Part shown: positions 37,549 through 45,727 of the stretch, piece by piece | Numbering within the stretch: the stretch's first letter is position 1 | Layout: the number at the start of each line of letters is the position of its first letter | From: Streptococcus parasanguinis ATCC 15912 | GTDB lineage: Bacteria; Bacillota; Bacilli; Lactobacillales; Streptococcaceae | Direction of reading: 5' to 3' | Assembly: GCF_000164675.2 (NCBI RefSeq) | Contig: NC_015678.1 | Location: 992,001-1,056,000, forward strand | DNA length: 64,000 nucleotides | Program-made: the position numbers and the translations under genes | Notes under the pieces: generated by a model | Told to the model about the DNA's origin: nothing | The model's database searches: none | The model's input: the letters and a program-made list of their open reading frames with translations, nothing else

Positions 37549-39024
37549 TTATGCACTGGTGAAATCATAAAAGAAGGCATTGAGTTTTTCAACCAGCTCA
37601 AGTGAGGATAGGCTACTTGTACAGATAAAGGGTTTTTTCTTTAATTCTGGCATCATAAAATTAGCTACCACAACGTCTGCATCCGAAGCTTCAATATCTT
37701 TCACTGTCAGATTGTATTTGATCATCTGTGAAAATTCGAAGTTATCTGTACAATAGAAATTAAGGAAATCAATCATAGATTTGGCATGGTGATCGTCAAA
37801 ACGACTAATGATCAAGACCTTAATCGATTTCCGACGACGCAATAACTGCGGTAAGAGACGCTCCCAGTGGGTGTAGACCGTATAAATCATATGCTTGAGG
37901 ATCTCCTCATTCAAATCATGCTTCATGGTCTTCATATAAGTAATCAAATGATTCTTCAAATCATCATAGAAAGCTGGGAAAATGCTCATAAAGTCTTCGT
38001 TTGTATTGGTTTTAATATCAAATAAGAGAAATTCAGAGAATAATTCTCTGCGAACTAGGTGAGACGTATTATGGACGTGCATTAACATCTCATCTAAATT
38101 TTCAATTTCTAAATCATAGGTATAACAAAGATCCTTAAACATATCTTTGATAAAGGTTGTGGAATTTTTAGCATATTCATCTGTCTTAGAAGCTTCAATC
38201 AAACTTTCTGGACTAAAATAGAAATTCTCTTGAATAAAGATAATGAAGAATTGTTCCAGTACTTTTTCATTTAACTCCACCCCCAGTTGTAAGCTAAAAT
38301 AGCGCAACATCTCCTCGACATTCTCCACTCCTTGATACAACTCCTTATATTCATCAAAAGTGGTTGGCATATCAATAAAATAGCCTTGCTTGATCCGAGA
38401 TAGATATACTGTCAAGAGCACTTTATAAGACTTGATAACAGAGAAGGTCAGTGGATAACCATAGAGCTTGAAGAAAAAAGTGATTAAGTCCGTCACGGCA
38501 TTCTCTTTAAATTCAGGAAAAGGCCACTCCATGTAGTAATTCCGCTCCGCAAAGTACTGAGCATAAAAGAAACGAACATCCGTTTCATCTCCAATAAGAT
38601 TCAAGGGATTAAGATTAATCTTCACATTGTATTTCGTTTGCAACTTTTGATTAATGGTCCGAATTAAGCGATAAAAAGATTGATAGCTGAGATTAAACTT
38701 CTTACAAATAAATTCATTGGACACATCCTTATGAAAAAATAAATATTCGATCAATGCAAATGCTTGCGATTCTTTATAAAAGTGATGATAAACTACTTCT
38801 AGTCCAATAGAATCCTCGTAAGCGATTTTGATTCCGTTAGTGGAAGATTCAATCAAAAATTCATCAAAGGTACTACGAAGATTGGATAAGTCTTCTTTTA
38901 AAGAACGTTCTGTACAGTCTAGTCGGGTTGCCAATTCTTTTAAGTGGAACCATCTTTTTTCTTTAATCAAGATTTCCAATAATTGTAATTGGCGTCTTTG
39001 TTTTTTCGATAAGAGGAGTCTCAT
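37549..39024 (-). CDS. Mga-family transcriptional regulator
   Basis: A 491-residue regulator of the Mga/MgaSpn type, which control surface-protein and sugar genes in streptococci. An N-terminal HTH (about 10-60: LLEILIKEKRWFHLKELATRLDCTERSLKEDL), a second HTH-like segment (about 100-140: FICKKFNLSYQSFYRLIRTINQKL), a PRD-like middle and an EIIB-like C-terminus (about 395-490: IKVLIISRFDDHHAKSMIDFL) are visible. A TTG at 39033 is possible; the ATG at 39024 has AAAGG 9 nt upstream. No target gene can be named from position. Confidence 0.85.
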   Translation of the reverse strand: MRLLLSKKQRRQLQLLEILIKEKRWFHLKELATRLDCTERSLKEDLSNLRSTFDEFLIESSTNGIKIAYEDSIGLEVVYHHFYKESQAFALIEYLFFHKDVSNEFICKKFNLSYQSFYRLIRTINQKLQTKYNVKINLNPLNLIGDETDVRFFYAQYFAERNYYMEWPFPEFKENAVTDLITFFFKLYGYPLTFSVIKSYKVLLTVYLSRIKQGYFIDMPTTFDEYKELYQGVENVEEMLRYFSLQLGVELNEKVLEQFFIIFIQENFYFSPESLIEASKTDEYAKNSTTFIKDMFKDLCYTYDLEIENLDEMLMHVHNTSHLVRRELFSEFLLFDIKTNTNEDFMSIFPAFYDDLKNHLITYMKTMKHDLNEEILKHMIYTVYTHWERLLPQLLRRRKSIKVLIISRFDDHHAKSMIDFLNFYCTDNFEFSQMIKYNLTVKDIEASDADVVVANFMMPELKKKPFICTSSLSSLELVEKLNAFFYDFTSA

Positions 39025-39124
39025 CTTTTTCAACCTTTCTTCATAATTTTTTCAGAATCATTTTTATTTTAACATATTTAACAGAAGTTGTAGTTTTTTT
39101 TCTGCAACATTTCAAAAAATAGAT

Positions 39125-39157
39125 AAAAAACTCTAAAGCCCAATTGGGCAATAGAGT
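39125..39157 (-). terminator. Terminator of the AI-2E family gene
   Basis: Stem ACTCT-aaa-GCCCAATTGGGC-aat-AGAGT with a T6 run on the minus strand, touching the stop codon at 39158. Confidence 0.8.
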
Positions 39158-40285
39158 CTAAGATTTGTTAATAATTCCGAATTCTTCTTTCTTCTTCTGC
39201 TCTTGGGCCGCACGATGGTTATCATATAAATTCACCAAGAATTTCACAATTTCTTTCCCAATTGAATAGACGGGGATGGCGACCACCATACCAATAATTC
39301 CGTAGATATTACTAGAAAGCAGTAAGAGGACCATAATGGTAATCGGGTGAACTTTCATCACGCCTCCAACGATGCGAGGATAAAGAATATTTCCATCGAT
39401 CTGCTGAATGATCAACATATAGATGACCGCTTTAATCATCATGTCCATATCTGTGAAGGCATAGGTAATGATCATCGGAATCAAACCAATGGTCGGCCCT
39501 ACATAAGGGATGAGATTGGCAAGCCCAGAAAAGATAGCAAAAACCAAAGCATACTTCAAGCCAATAAAACTATAGCCGATATAAGCTAGTGTTCCAATGA
39601 TCAAAGCATCGATCGAAATACCACTAATGTAGCGGGAGACCGTTTCATTCAAACTAACCAAGAGGCTTGAAATATGGAGTTTGTCATTACGTAAAATGGT
39701 TCGCTCTAACATCGGCAATAACTTCTTCCCATCGACCAAGAAATAAACCAGGAAGATCGGTGTCATGATTAAAATAAAAACCGTATTGACAATAGTGTTA
39801 ACTACACTTCCCAAGCTGTTTGTGACACTATTTAAGAGATTTTGAAGGATATCCATATAAGAGAGATTCAATTGTTGAATCGTTGATTGGATATTAATAT
39901 TTTGAAACAAAGGATTGGTCGATAGTTTTCGAACCAAACTTTGGACTTCCCAATACAATCCTTGGGTCGAATTGATCAAGCTAGTTAACTGATTAATCAA
40001 GATTGGGAGCAGATAAAAGATTCCTAGACCAATGATACCAAATAAGAGAACCAAGGTAATCAAAATTCCAAACACACGCTTGATTTTTAAGTGTTTTTCC
40101 AACAATTCAACAACCGGATTGGTAATATAATATAAAAAGCCTGCAATTAAAAATGGTAAGAGGATGGTATTCAGAACAGATACAAATGGCGAAATCAAAG
40201 TCCCCATTGATTTCCAAATATAGAAAATCACCGTCAATAATAAGATCTCACATGTCCAGAATAACAATTTACTATTTCGAAACAT
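39158..40285 (-). CDS. AI-2E-family (PerM/YdiK-like) transporter
   Basis: A 375-residue membrane protein with paired N-terminal helices (about 8-30, 30-60), a central amphipathic region rich in Asn/Gln and a C-terminal bundle. It carries the family core GLANLIPYVGPTIGLIPMIIT (about 255-275) and QQIDGNILYPRIVGGVMKVHPI (about 300-322). The substrate is uncertain (peptides, ions or autoinducer in relatives). It is the last host gene before the integrated element. Confidence 0.87.
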   Translation of the reverse strand: MFRNSKLLFWTCEILLLTVIFYIWKSMGTLISPFVSVLNTILLPFLIAGFLYYITNPVVELLEKHLKIKRVFGILITLVLLFGIIGLGIFYLLPILINQLTSLINSTQGLYWEVQSLVRKLSTNPLFQNINIQSTIQQLNLSYMDILQNLLNSVTNSLGSVVNTIVNTVFILIMTPIFLVYFLVDGKKLLPMLERTILRNDKLHISSLLVSLNETVSRYISGISIDALIIGTLAYIGYSFIGLKYALVFAIFSGLANLIPYVGPTIGLIPMIITYAFTDMDMMIKAVIYMLIIQQIDGNILYPRIVGGVMKVHPITIMVLLLLSSNIYGIIGMVVAIPVYSIGKEIVKFLVNLYDNHRAAQEQKKKEEFGIINKS

Positions 40286-40438
40286 TCCCTACCTCCTGTT
40301 TTCTATTCTACCATATTTTATGATAGAATTTCAAACAGCATTTATTAGAGTATATTAACAGTCTGTAACCTTAATTTAATAACATTTTTCAGCTTTTAAT
40401 GGTTCATTTAACATCATTAGATCACTCCCCAAACTCCG

Positions 40439-40454
40439 CAAATAACTGAACAAA
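40439..40454. repeat. Left attachment site core (attL)
   Basis: CAAATAACTGAACAAA, matching the right copy in 16 of 16 positions with mismatches on both sides. The region 40286-40688 otherwise holds the AI-2E gene's promoter DNA (left of the core) and hairpins (right of it), with no gene. Confidence 0.85.
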
Positions 40455-40504
40455 AAAACGACCCTCAAGGGGTCAATCATTTACGAGTTCAGCAGGCAAG
40501 ATCT

Positions 40505-40530
40505 AGCACCCTCACACGGTGCTTTTTTTA
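40505..40530 (+). terminator. Plus-strand terminator inside the left end of the island
   Basis: Stem GCACC/GGTGC with loop CTCACAC and a T7 run. It is preceded by a second hairpin GACCC-TCAA-GGGGTC (about 40460-40475). No plus-strand gene precedes it in the integrated form, but in an excised circle the integrase gene would run straight into it. Confidence 0.75.
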
Positions 40531-40688
40531 TCTTCAAAAATGGTAGGTGTCCCACCTCCTACCGCAGAATAATCTGTTTCAAGGGGAGATGGAAAACCTA
40601 CCACATATTTAATTATAGCATATTTTGTCATAAACAGCTCTAATCTTATTCAAATATAAAGAATATTGATAAAAAACAGTATCTTCTA

Positions 40689-41648
40689 TTATTTAGCAAA
40701 AAAAGCTGAGAAGACAATCATAATAATACAACAAACAATAAATATTAAAAAATATCCATGTCTTTTTAAACTATGAGTAAATTTTCCACATGGATTGTTA
40801 CAATCACAAGAATTATAACATATTGGTTTTTCGATAATCAGTGATACCCAATATAACAAAGAATACAATACTGTAATCAAAAAACCAAATAAAAATGACG
40901 ACACTAATAGTGTTTTACCAACAGAAACTTTTGTTTGACTTAAGCTTGCTATGATATCTGATAGTGCACTAAATCCACCAAACATCACAAAAACAAACGA
41001 AGAAAACACCCCGAGAATTGCAATGAAGTCAGTATATATTGAAGTTTTTGTCGTTTTGACGTTGTCTAACTCATTCGATACTTCCTGCAATGTCTCCTTA
41101 GATTTTTCAGATTGATTCTGGAAGTCGTTCGCTAGATTATCTAATTTTCTTTTGCTTTCATCTAAAACTGAATTCAATTCACTAACTTCAATCTCAGTCT
41201 TTTGATATAAGTTTTGATATTGGGCGTTTGCTAACTTTGTATGTTCTAATAGTTTGTAAAACGCTACTATAGAATTATTGTACGGGTGCACCTTCTCTGG
41301 TGTTATTGTTTTTCCAGAAAAAGTTTTTTTATTTAAAAATTCTGTAATTATTAAACTAAGAGCAGAATCCATTTGCTCCATTAAAAAATCAAAACTTTCA
41401 GATAACCCATCCGTGCCGTCCGTCTTTGAATTAAAATCAATTACCCGAGTAGTGACTGAAGCATAGGGAATTCTTCTTATGTCCTTATCTCTTATTAACT
41501 CGATTAATTTTTGTACTTCTTCTTTGACAAGGTCATCCTTTAAAACAAATTCCAAATCTCCTGATTTTTCCAAAAGAGCATCATACTGATTTAAAATTTC
41601 TGAATAATCAGTGTCAATGCTCTTTTTAATATCATTGATTGTAATCAC
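40689..41648 (-). CDS. Coiled-coil protein with three C-terminal membrane segments (putative toxin/effector)
   Basis: A 319-residue protein that I do not recognise. Residues 1-150 are soluble and helical, about 160-200 form a likely coiled coil (LDESKRKLDNLANDFQNQSEKSKETL), and three hydrophobic segments lie near 206-228, 246-270 and 295-317. Between the last two is a short cysteine cluster C-x3-C-x-C-x4-C. It starts with GTG whose first base is the last base of the upstream stop (TAGTG), preceded by AGAGG. Tight coupling to a Panacea-domain gene makes it a candidate toxin or membrane effector. Function inferred from context only. Confidence 0.55.
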   Translation of the reverse strand: MITINDIKKSIDTDYSEILNQYDALLEKSGDLEFVLKDDLVKEEVQKLIELIRDKDIRRIPYASVTTRVIDFNSKTDGTDGLSESFDFLMEQMDSALSLIITEFLNKKTFSGKTITPEKVHPYNNSIVAFYKLLEHTKLANAQYQNLYQKTEIEVSELNSVLDESKRKLDNLANDFQNQSEKSKETLQEVSNELDNVKTTKTSIYTDFIAILGVFSSFVFVMFGGFSALSDIIASLSQTKVSVGKTLLVSSFLFGFLITVLYSLLYWVSLIIEKPICYNSCDCNNPCGKFTHSLKRHGYFLIFIVCCIIMIVFSAFFAK

Positions 41649-42067
41649 TAAATATCCTCTAAATTGTATTCTATATTACTTCTAAAACCAACGATTTTAT
41701 CTTTATTTTCTTCCCAAAAAGGTACCTGATGACTCTTCCTCACCAAGCTAGAAACAGTTTCAGATAAATACTCTTTAATTGTACCATTAATCTTCTTTAA
41801 ATCATCAGAAGCTTGAAAAAGTCCTATGATAGGAGAAGAACCAAAGCGTTTGAAACGATCATATTGTGATTTTACCACTGGGCCATATGCCCAAACTAAA
41901 AATGGTTCATCATACAATTCTGACAACTCATCCATGGACATAAGTTGTTTCTCTTTTGCATCTTTCATAGCAAAGTACATTATCTTTTGTAACTGTAAAT
42001 TACTTATACTTGTTTTATTATCTTGCGCAACTGCAATTATATGATTAGCTAATTTTTCCATTGTCAT
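41648..42067 (-). CDS. Panacea-domain (SocA-like/DUF4065) protein, candidate antitoxin
   Basis: A 139-residue protein with the DUF4065 core: LQLQKIMYFAM near residue 20 and EPFLVWAYGPVVKSQYDRFKRFG (about 48-70). Panacea domains act as antitoxins for many unrelated toxins (PanAT systems) and as proteolysis adaptors in SocAB. The frame can begin at a GTG at 42076, but AAGGAGG abuts that codon; the ATG at 42067 lies 9 nt after it and is chosen. The upstream 300-bp gap holds direct CTWTATATTGTGT repeats (42111 and 42145) near a TATAAT, suggesting regulated expression. Confidence 0.75.
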   Translation of the reverse strand: MTMEKLANHIIAVAQDNKTSISNLQLQKIMYFAMKDAKEKQLMSMDELSELYDEPFLVWAYGPVVKSQYDRFKRFGSSPIIGLFQASDDLKKINGTIKEYLSETVSSLVRKSHQVPFWEENKDKIVGFRSNIEYNLEDI

Positions 42068-42378
42068 CACAGTCACCTCCTTATTTTAATTATATCACAT
42101 TCGTCAAGTACTATATATTGTGTTCTTTATTATAAAATCACACACTTTATATTGTGTGTTTTTATATTTAGTGCATAATCAATGAAATTGCAGACTAGTC
42201 AATCTAAGTGATAATAGTTGCCTGTTAGTGGTCCTTATATCCTCTTTTAAATTCTTTATTATTTTAAATCGTATACTATTATCCAACGGTTATTTTTTAT
42301 TTTACTTTTAAAGGTTCAAAAACGGAATTTTTCGTACAAAATAGGGCGCGTCCTCTTTCTGAATGAAGTATAGCCCCG

Positions 42379-42795
42379 TTATTTAACAACAGGGGCTAAA
42401 ATAGCCTCTAAATTACGAATTGCGCTACTCTTAATACGGTTGATAGTGGTTACTGAACAATTCAGTTCCCTTGCTGTACGTTCCTTTGAATAACCATGAA
42501 TATAGAAAAACCTTAATACAAGTACTTCTTTTGTATCTTCTAATCTCTCAATCGCATTTACTGTTTCTGTTCGATTATCTAGTAACTGAACAAGTTCCCT
42601 ATAGATCTGATCTGACTTATCAATGATATTAATATTGACATCTTCAACTTTGTTTCCTCTCTTTGTCCTTATCAGATCATGAGATAGAACTTTTCCTTTT
42701 AGAATTGAGGACTCTAAGACTATCAATTCATTTTTTAACGTTCTCATGTCCAAATCAAAGTTTTTCAAGCGATTTAGTCGCTGTTTTAGATTCAT
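42379..42795 (-). CDS. DUF1492/RinA-ArpU-like phage transcription regulator
   Basis: A 138-residue protein with an N-terminal helical part and a C-terminal sigma-70 region 4-like HTH (about 88-130: LEDTKEVLVLRFFYIHGYSKERTARELNCSVTTINRIKSSAIRNL). Such proteins end the early or late operons of streptococcal phages and satellites and control late transcription. It is the last gene of the long minus-strand operon of the island. The 300-bp gap after it separates it from the Panacea pair. Confidence 0.75.
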   Translation of the reverse strand: MNLKQRLNRLKNFDLDMRTLKNELIVLESSILKGKVLSHDLIRTKRGNKVEDVNINIIDKSDQIYRELVQLLDNRTETVNAIERLEDTKEVLVLRFFYIHGYSKERTARELNCSVTTINRIKSSAIRNLEAILAPVVK

Positions 42796-42818
42796 GTTTT
42801 ATCTCCTAATCAAATACA

Positions 42819-43298
42819 TCAAAACCAAGGTTCAGGGTGTTTTTCTTCCACTATTGGCTCATAGAGATTAGGTTGTTTACTTGAAATTGGTAACATTCCA
42901 TCTCTTTCAGGACTGATATTCTTATAACTAGCAAGCCATTCTTTTCTAGTTATCGTATGGTATGGATCAGATTCATCGTGATAAAGAGGTTTGATTCCCT
43001 CGTCCACTCGAATATAATCTATTCTATCTTCCACAGTTGGAAAGAATATCATCTCTTTAAAACCATCTGAAATGGTTCTACGATCCCAGCTAACATCTAT
43101 ATTATCAAATATGATAATACTATCATCATTAAAGGTTCTTAATACCGCCAAGGCTTCATGGTCTAGATAGTCTTTGCCGTTCACTTCGATATACTCAAGC
43201 CCCTTTTTCGATTCAGATATAAAGACAAAACCGCCGTTTCTCATCTTTTGTATCTTCTTTAGTTCTTTAATCCTCTTTAATAGATCTCTTCTTACCAA
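42819..43298 (-). CDS. Phage-type protein of unknown function
   Basis: A 159-residue protein with no motif I recognise. A basic N-terminus (MVRRDLLKRIKELKKIQKMRNGG) is followed by a mixed alpha/beta body and a proline-rich tail ending HPEPWF. The frame starts with TTG two bases after the TerS-like stop codon and has GGGG about 8 nt upstream, so it is coupled. Its position between a TerS-like gene and the late regulator suggests a packaging or morphogenesis accessory role, by context only. Confidence 0.55.
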   Translation of the reverse strand: MVRRDLLKRIKELKKIQKMRNGGFVFISESKKGLEYIEVNGKDYLDHEALAVLRTFNDDSIIIFDNIDVSWDRRTISDGFKEMIFFPTVEDRIDYIRVDEGIKPLYHDESDPYHTITRKEWLASYKNISPERDGMLPISSKQPNLYEPIVEEKHPEPWF

Positions 43299-43300
43299 CT

Positions 43301-43681
43301 CTAATTCCCCTTGTCCTCAATGCTTATAATTGTTTCTAACTCTTCCAGCTTTTCTATAATTGCTTCATTTTCATAAGCTTTATAGGCAAACTCAAGAATA
43401 GTCCTCGCTGATTGTTGCCGTGCATACGGGCTGATAGTAGGATCATTCATGATAGCTGTTAGGACTTCCACAGCGTCCACAGCCACACTATTCAGCCTGC
43501 TTGTAGCCTGCTCCATTGCTTGGTTTCTCATCTTGCGGTATGCACTTCTTACCGTGGTTTTAGCCATGTAACGCTGTGCCGTGCGTCTAGAGATTCCCAC
43601 TTTTTCGCAAGCCTCGCCCACAGTTGGGGCAAGCATTAAAGCCGTCAGGAACTTTTGCTCTTTTAAAGTTAAATCTTCCAT
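43301..43681 (-). CDS. Small terminase subunit-like HTH protein
   Basis: A 126-residue protein. The N-terminal LTLKEQKFLTALMLAPTVGEACEKVGISRRTAQRYM is the homeodomain-like HTH seen in phage small terminases, followed by helical SRLNSVAVDAVEVLTAIMNDPTISPYARQQSARTILE and an acidic C-terminal helix. PICIs encode a TerS to redirect helper-phage packaging. A start at 43705 is in frame but lacks a ribosome-binding site; the ATG at 43681 follows GAGGGGG. The TerS role is by family resemblance and position. Confidence 0.6.
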   Translation of the reverse strand: MEDLTLKEQKFLTALMLAPTVGEACEKVGISRRTAQRYMAKTTVRSAYRKMRNQAMEQATSRLNSVAVDAVEVLTAIMNDPTISPYARQQSARTILEFAYKAYENEAIIEKLEELETIISIEDKGN

Positions 43682-43727
43682 GCCTACCCCCTCTCTATCG
43701 GACATTCTGAGGCGATTTCAGACAATT

Positions 43728-44336
43728 TCAAAGCCCATTCTCTTCAAAGTAACGGTCAATCGCCATTTCATCAGGCTTTACACTCACGTTTGCCACAGCA
43801 AGCTGGATCTTATCACCGTTAATTTGTAATTGGCCGTGGAAAGTTGCTACTTGTTGCTTCAAAAAGTCAGTCAGTTTTTCAATACGCTCTTTCTGATTGT
43901 ACTTCTCATAGTCAACAAAGATTAAATCTGTATTAGATCTAGCGATCTCACTTAACTTTTTAATTGCTAGCGGTTTGTTCTTGTATTTCTCAAGATATTG
44001 CTCAAACTCTTCCCGTGAAATGTTCTTTGTACTTTCGATCAACATTAATTCAGCCACATCATCAGCGGTTACACTCTCCTCTTTTTCTTCAAGTGCTTGC
44101 ATTTGTTTAGTACGCTCTTGTTCAATATCTGCCAAGATCTTCTCATAGGTCTTGCGTGAATACGCTTCTCCCTCACTCTTGAGATCTGATAGCTTGATTT
44201 CAGCTTGTTTGCTACCCAGCATACCACCAGAAACTTGTCCTTTCATTTGTTCCTGCAATTCAATGTACGCCCGCATATAGGCTACTTTCTTGTTTGCAAA
44301 CTCTTTAAGTTCGCTCTTAATAGTTGTGTACGTCAT
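43728..44336 (-). CDS. Helical phage-satellite protein of unknown function
   Basis: A 202-residue, charged, mostly helical protein with coiled-coil character in about 10-110 (e.g. ILADIEQERTKQMQALEEKEES). A C-terminal segment LADFLKQQVATFHGQLQINGDKIQLAVANVSVKPDE looks like beta structure. There is no signal peptide or membrane segment. It lies upstream of the TerS-like gene. A longer TTG start at 44363 is possible; the ATG at 44336 has AGAGG. In other satellites this slot often holds capsid-size or packaging interference genes, but nothing here proves that. Confidence 0.5.
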   Translation of the reverse strand: MTYTTIKSELKEFANKKVAYMRAYIELQEQMKGQVSGGMLGSKQAEIKLSDLKSEGEAYSRKTYEKILADIEQERTKQMQALEEKEESVTADDVAELMLIESTKNISREEFEQYLEKYKNKPLAIKKLSEIARSNTDLIFVDYEKYNQKERIEKLTDFLKQQVATFHGQLQINGDKIQLAVANVSVKPDEMAIDRYFEENGL

Positions 44337-44438
44337 TTTTACCTCTTTTCTGTACCTAATCAAAAAACCGAGAATGAACCCTCATGAAGCTATGCCAATC
44401 TTCATGAAATGTTTCACCCTCGGTTGTTCCGATAGATA

Positions 44439-44600
44439 CTATTTAATTGTTTCAGCCTTTTCTAGATAGCACATTTTGCCATCTTGATAGACTAGTGTGA
44501 CTTTCCCGTATTCGGGAACTCTCACACTTTCTATTATACCATTTTTAAAATAGAATAGGTAGCCCTCTTCCATTTTTTTGATTAAAATTTGTTCATTCAT
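44439..44600 (-). CDS. Small DUF3954/XtrA-like protein
   Basis: A 53-residue frame beginning MNEQILIKKMEEGYLFYF and ending YQDGKMCYLEKAETIK. AAGGAG lies 7 nt before its ATG and it sits neatly in the operon gap. Its size and GK...QDGK pattern resemble the DUF3954/XtrA phage proteins of unknown role. Confidence 0.6.
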   Translation of the reverse strand: MNEQILIKKMEEGYLFYFKNGIIESVRVPEYGKVTLVYQDGKMCYLEKAETIK

Positions 44601-44641
44601 GTTTTACTCCTTTGTAGTTCTTGAGGTATTCCTGTTGTTGA

Positions 44642-44803
44642 CTAGGTTTCATTTTTTAGAAAACGTTCAACCTCTTGTGATGTTACAAATCCATTTATAA
44701 AATCCGCTGTAAATTGTAATAGATTAGGATTTTCCTCCTTTACTCCATTCATAAAAGCGTCAAATTCTTCTTCAGTCATGTTATTTAAGTCTGTTACTGT
44801 CAT
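44642..44803 (-). CDS. Small acidic protein, paralogue of the 47932-48132 product
   Basis: 53 residues: starts MTVTDLNNMTEEEFDAFM, then PNLLQFTADFINGFVTSQEVERFLK. It shares DLNNMT-x2-EFD, NL-QF-ADF and EV--FLK with the 66-residue protein encoded 3.3 kb away. The ATG at 44803 has AAAGGAG; the frame itself extends to 44830. Function unknown; the pair suggests a duplicated small regulator or binder. Confidence 0.6.
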   Translation of the reverse strand: MTVTDLNNMTEEEFDAFMNGVKEENPNLLQFTADFINGFVTSQEVERFLKNET

Positions 44804-44826
44804 GTTTTTTCTCCTTTTTTTATTTT

Positions 44827-45303
44827 TCAATAATCAATACCAACAAATTTTTTACGGTTATCGAGAATAATATACCCCTGTTGTATAGCTAAAATTACAA
44901 AATATTTTAGTAGTTTGTCTTCATGCTTCAAGGTTTGGACAAGCTCACTGTTTTTAAAAGTTTCCCATTCAGAAATATAAGAAGCAGAACCTCCATTTTG
45001 TGGTGGAAGAAGATCCAATTCACTTTCTTCCATCTTCTCATATATACTCTTTGTGATGTACCTTAAACGTGGGTTTTTAGAAAGCAACTCCCTGGACTGC
45101 TTTCCATAATTCCTACCTTGCCACTTACAAATAGCTTTATCAAATACTAAATACTTTCTTACTCTATCAAAAATATATCTCATCGGTTCGTTCTCACCAG
45201 CCCACTTAATAACCTCTCCAATATTTTCCATGTAGGGCATTGACTTGAAGGCTAAAAAATTTTTGTCTTGGATAACTCGTTTATTTAATCTCTTCTTTAC
45301 CAC
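44827..45303 (-). CDS. Island protein of unknown function next to the replication origin
   Basis: A 158-residue basic, helical protein (GTG start, GGAG 10 nt upstream). It has no motif I recognise. The middle KWQGRNYGKQSRELLSKNPRLRYITKSIYEKMEESEL and the C-terminal LKYFVILAIQQGYIILDNRKKF are its clearest helices. It lies directly downstream of the iteron origin in the position where other satellites carry a primase or replication accessory gene. Confidence 0.5.
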   Translation of the reverse strand: MVKKRLNKRVIQDKNFLAFKSMPYMENIGEVIKWAGENEPMRYIFDRVRKYLVFDKAICKWQGRNYGKQSRELLSKNPRLRYITKSIYEKMEESELDLLPPQNGGSASYISEWETFKNSELVQTLKHEDKLLKYFVILAIQQGYIILDNRKKFVGIDY

Positions 45304-45344
45304 TAGTTCACTACTCCATTTTTTACAATATATATCCGCGCAAC

Positions 45345-45415
45345 GTGGAAGTGTTAAAGGACAGGGTTACAGGGGGCGTAGCTCAATCGCCCCTGTTCCT
45401 GTTCCTTACTTCCAC
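45345..45415. repeat. Long inverted repeat (71 nt) beside the origin
   Basis: Arms GTGGAAGT ... AGGACAGG ... ACAGGGGGCG and CGCCCCTGT ... CTGTTCCT ... ACTTCCAC around loop TAGCTCAAT, with only a few bulges. It lies in the 424-bp gene-free gap between the island's rep gene and the next gene, 60 bp from the iterons. A replication, priming or packaging signal is possible. Confidence 0.7.
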
Positions 45416-45476
45416 ATTTCACGAAAATTGGACAAACTAGAATTGACGCTAGGCTATTCTAGTCATGTCCCTCCTT

Positions 45477-45722
45477 TTACATCTGTAAAATTTACAAGTA
45501 TTTACAATCTTTTACAACTCCTAAAAAATCCAATAACACCAATGTTTTTCTAGTTATGTTTTATAATTTACAAGTGTAAAAAAATAACTGTTTTACATCT
45601 TTTACAATGAGTTGTAAATTTTACGTTTGTAAAGGTGTAAAATCATGTAAAATTTTTACACTTTTTTTACACCTTTTTACAACTTTTACATTTGTAAAGT
45701 TTACAACTCTTTACATATTTAA
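45477..45722. other. Iteron-type replication origin of the island
   Basis: About 20 copies of TTTACA or its complement TGTAAA in 246 bp, in two clusters (45477-45520 and 45568-45716) flanking an AT-rich stretch. They lie immediately downstream of the rep gene. SaPI and PICI origins have the same plan: iterons on both sides of an AT-rich core, bound by their own Rep. Confidence 0.8.
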
Positions 45723-45727
45723 CGTTG

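Noticed and set aside
40286..40438. tRNA gene as integration target
   Set aside because: No cloverleaf-forming sequence or CCA-end pattern is seen around the 16-bp core; the island is in a plain intergenic region.
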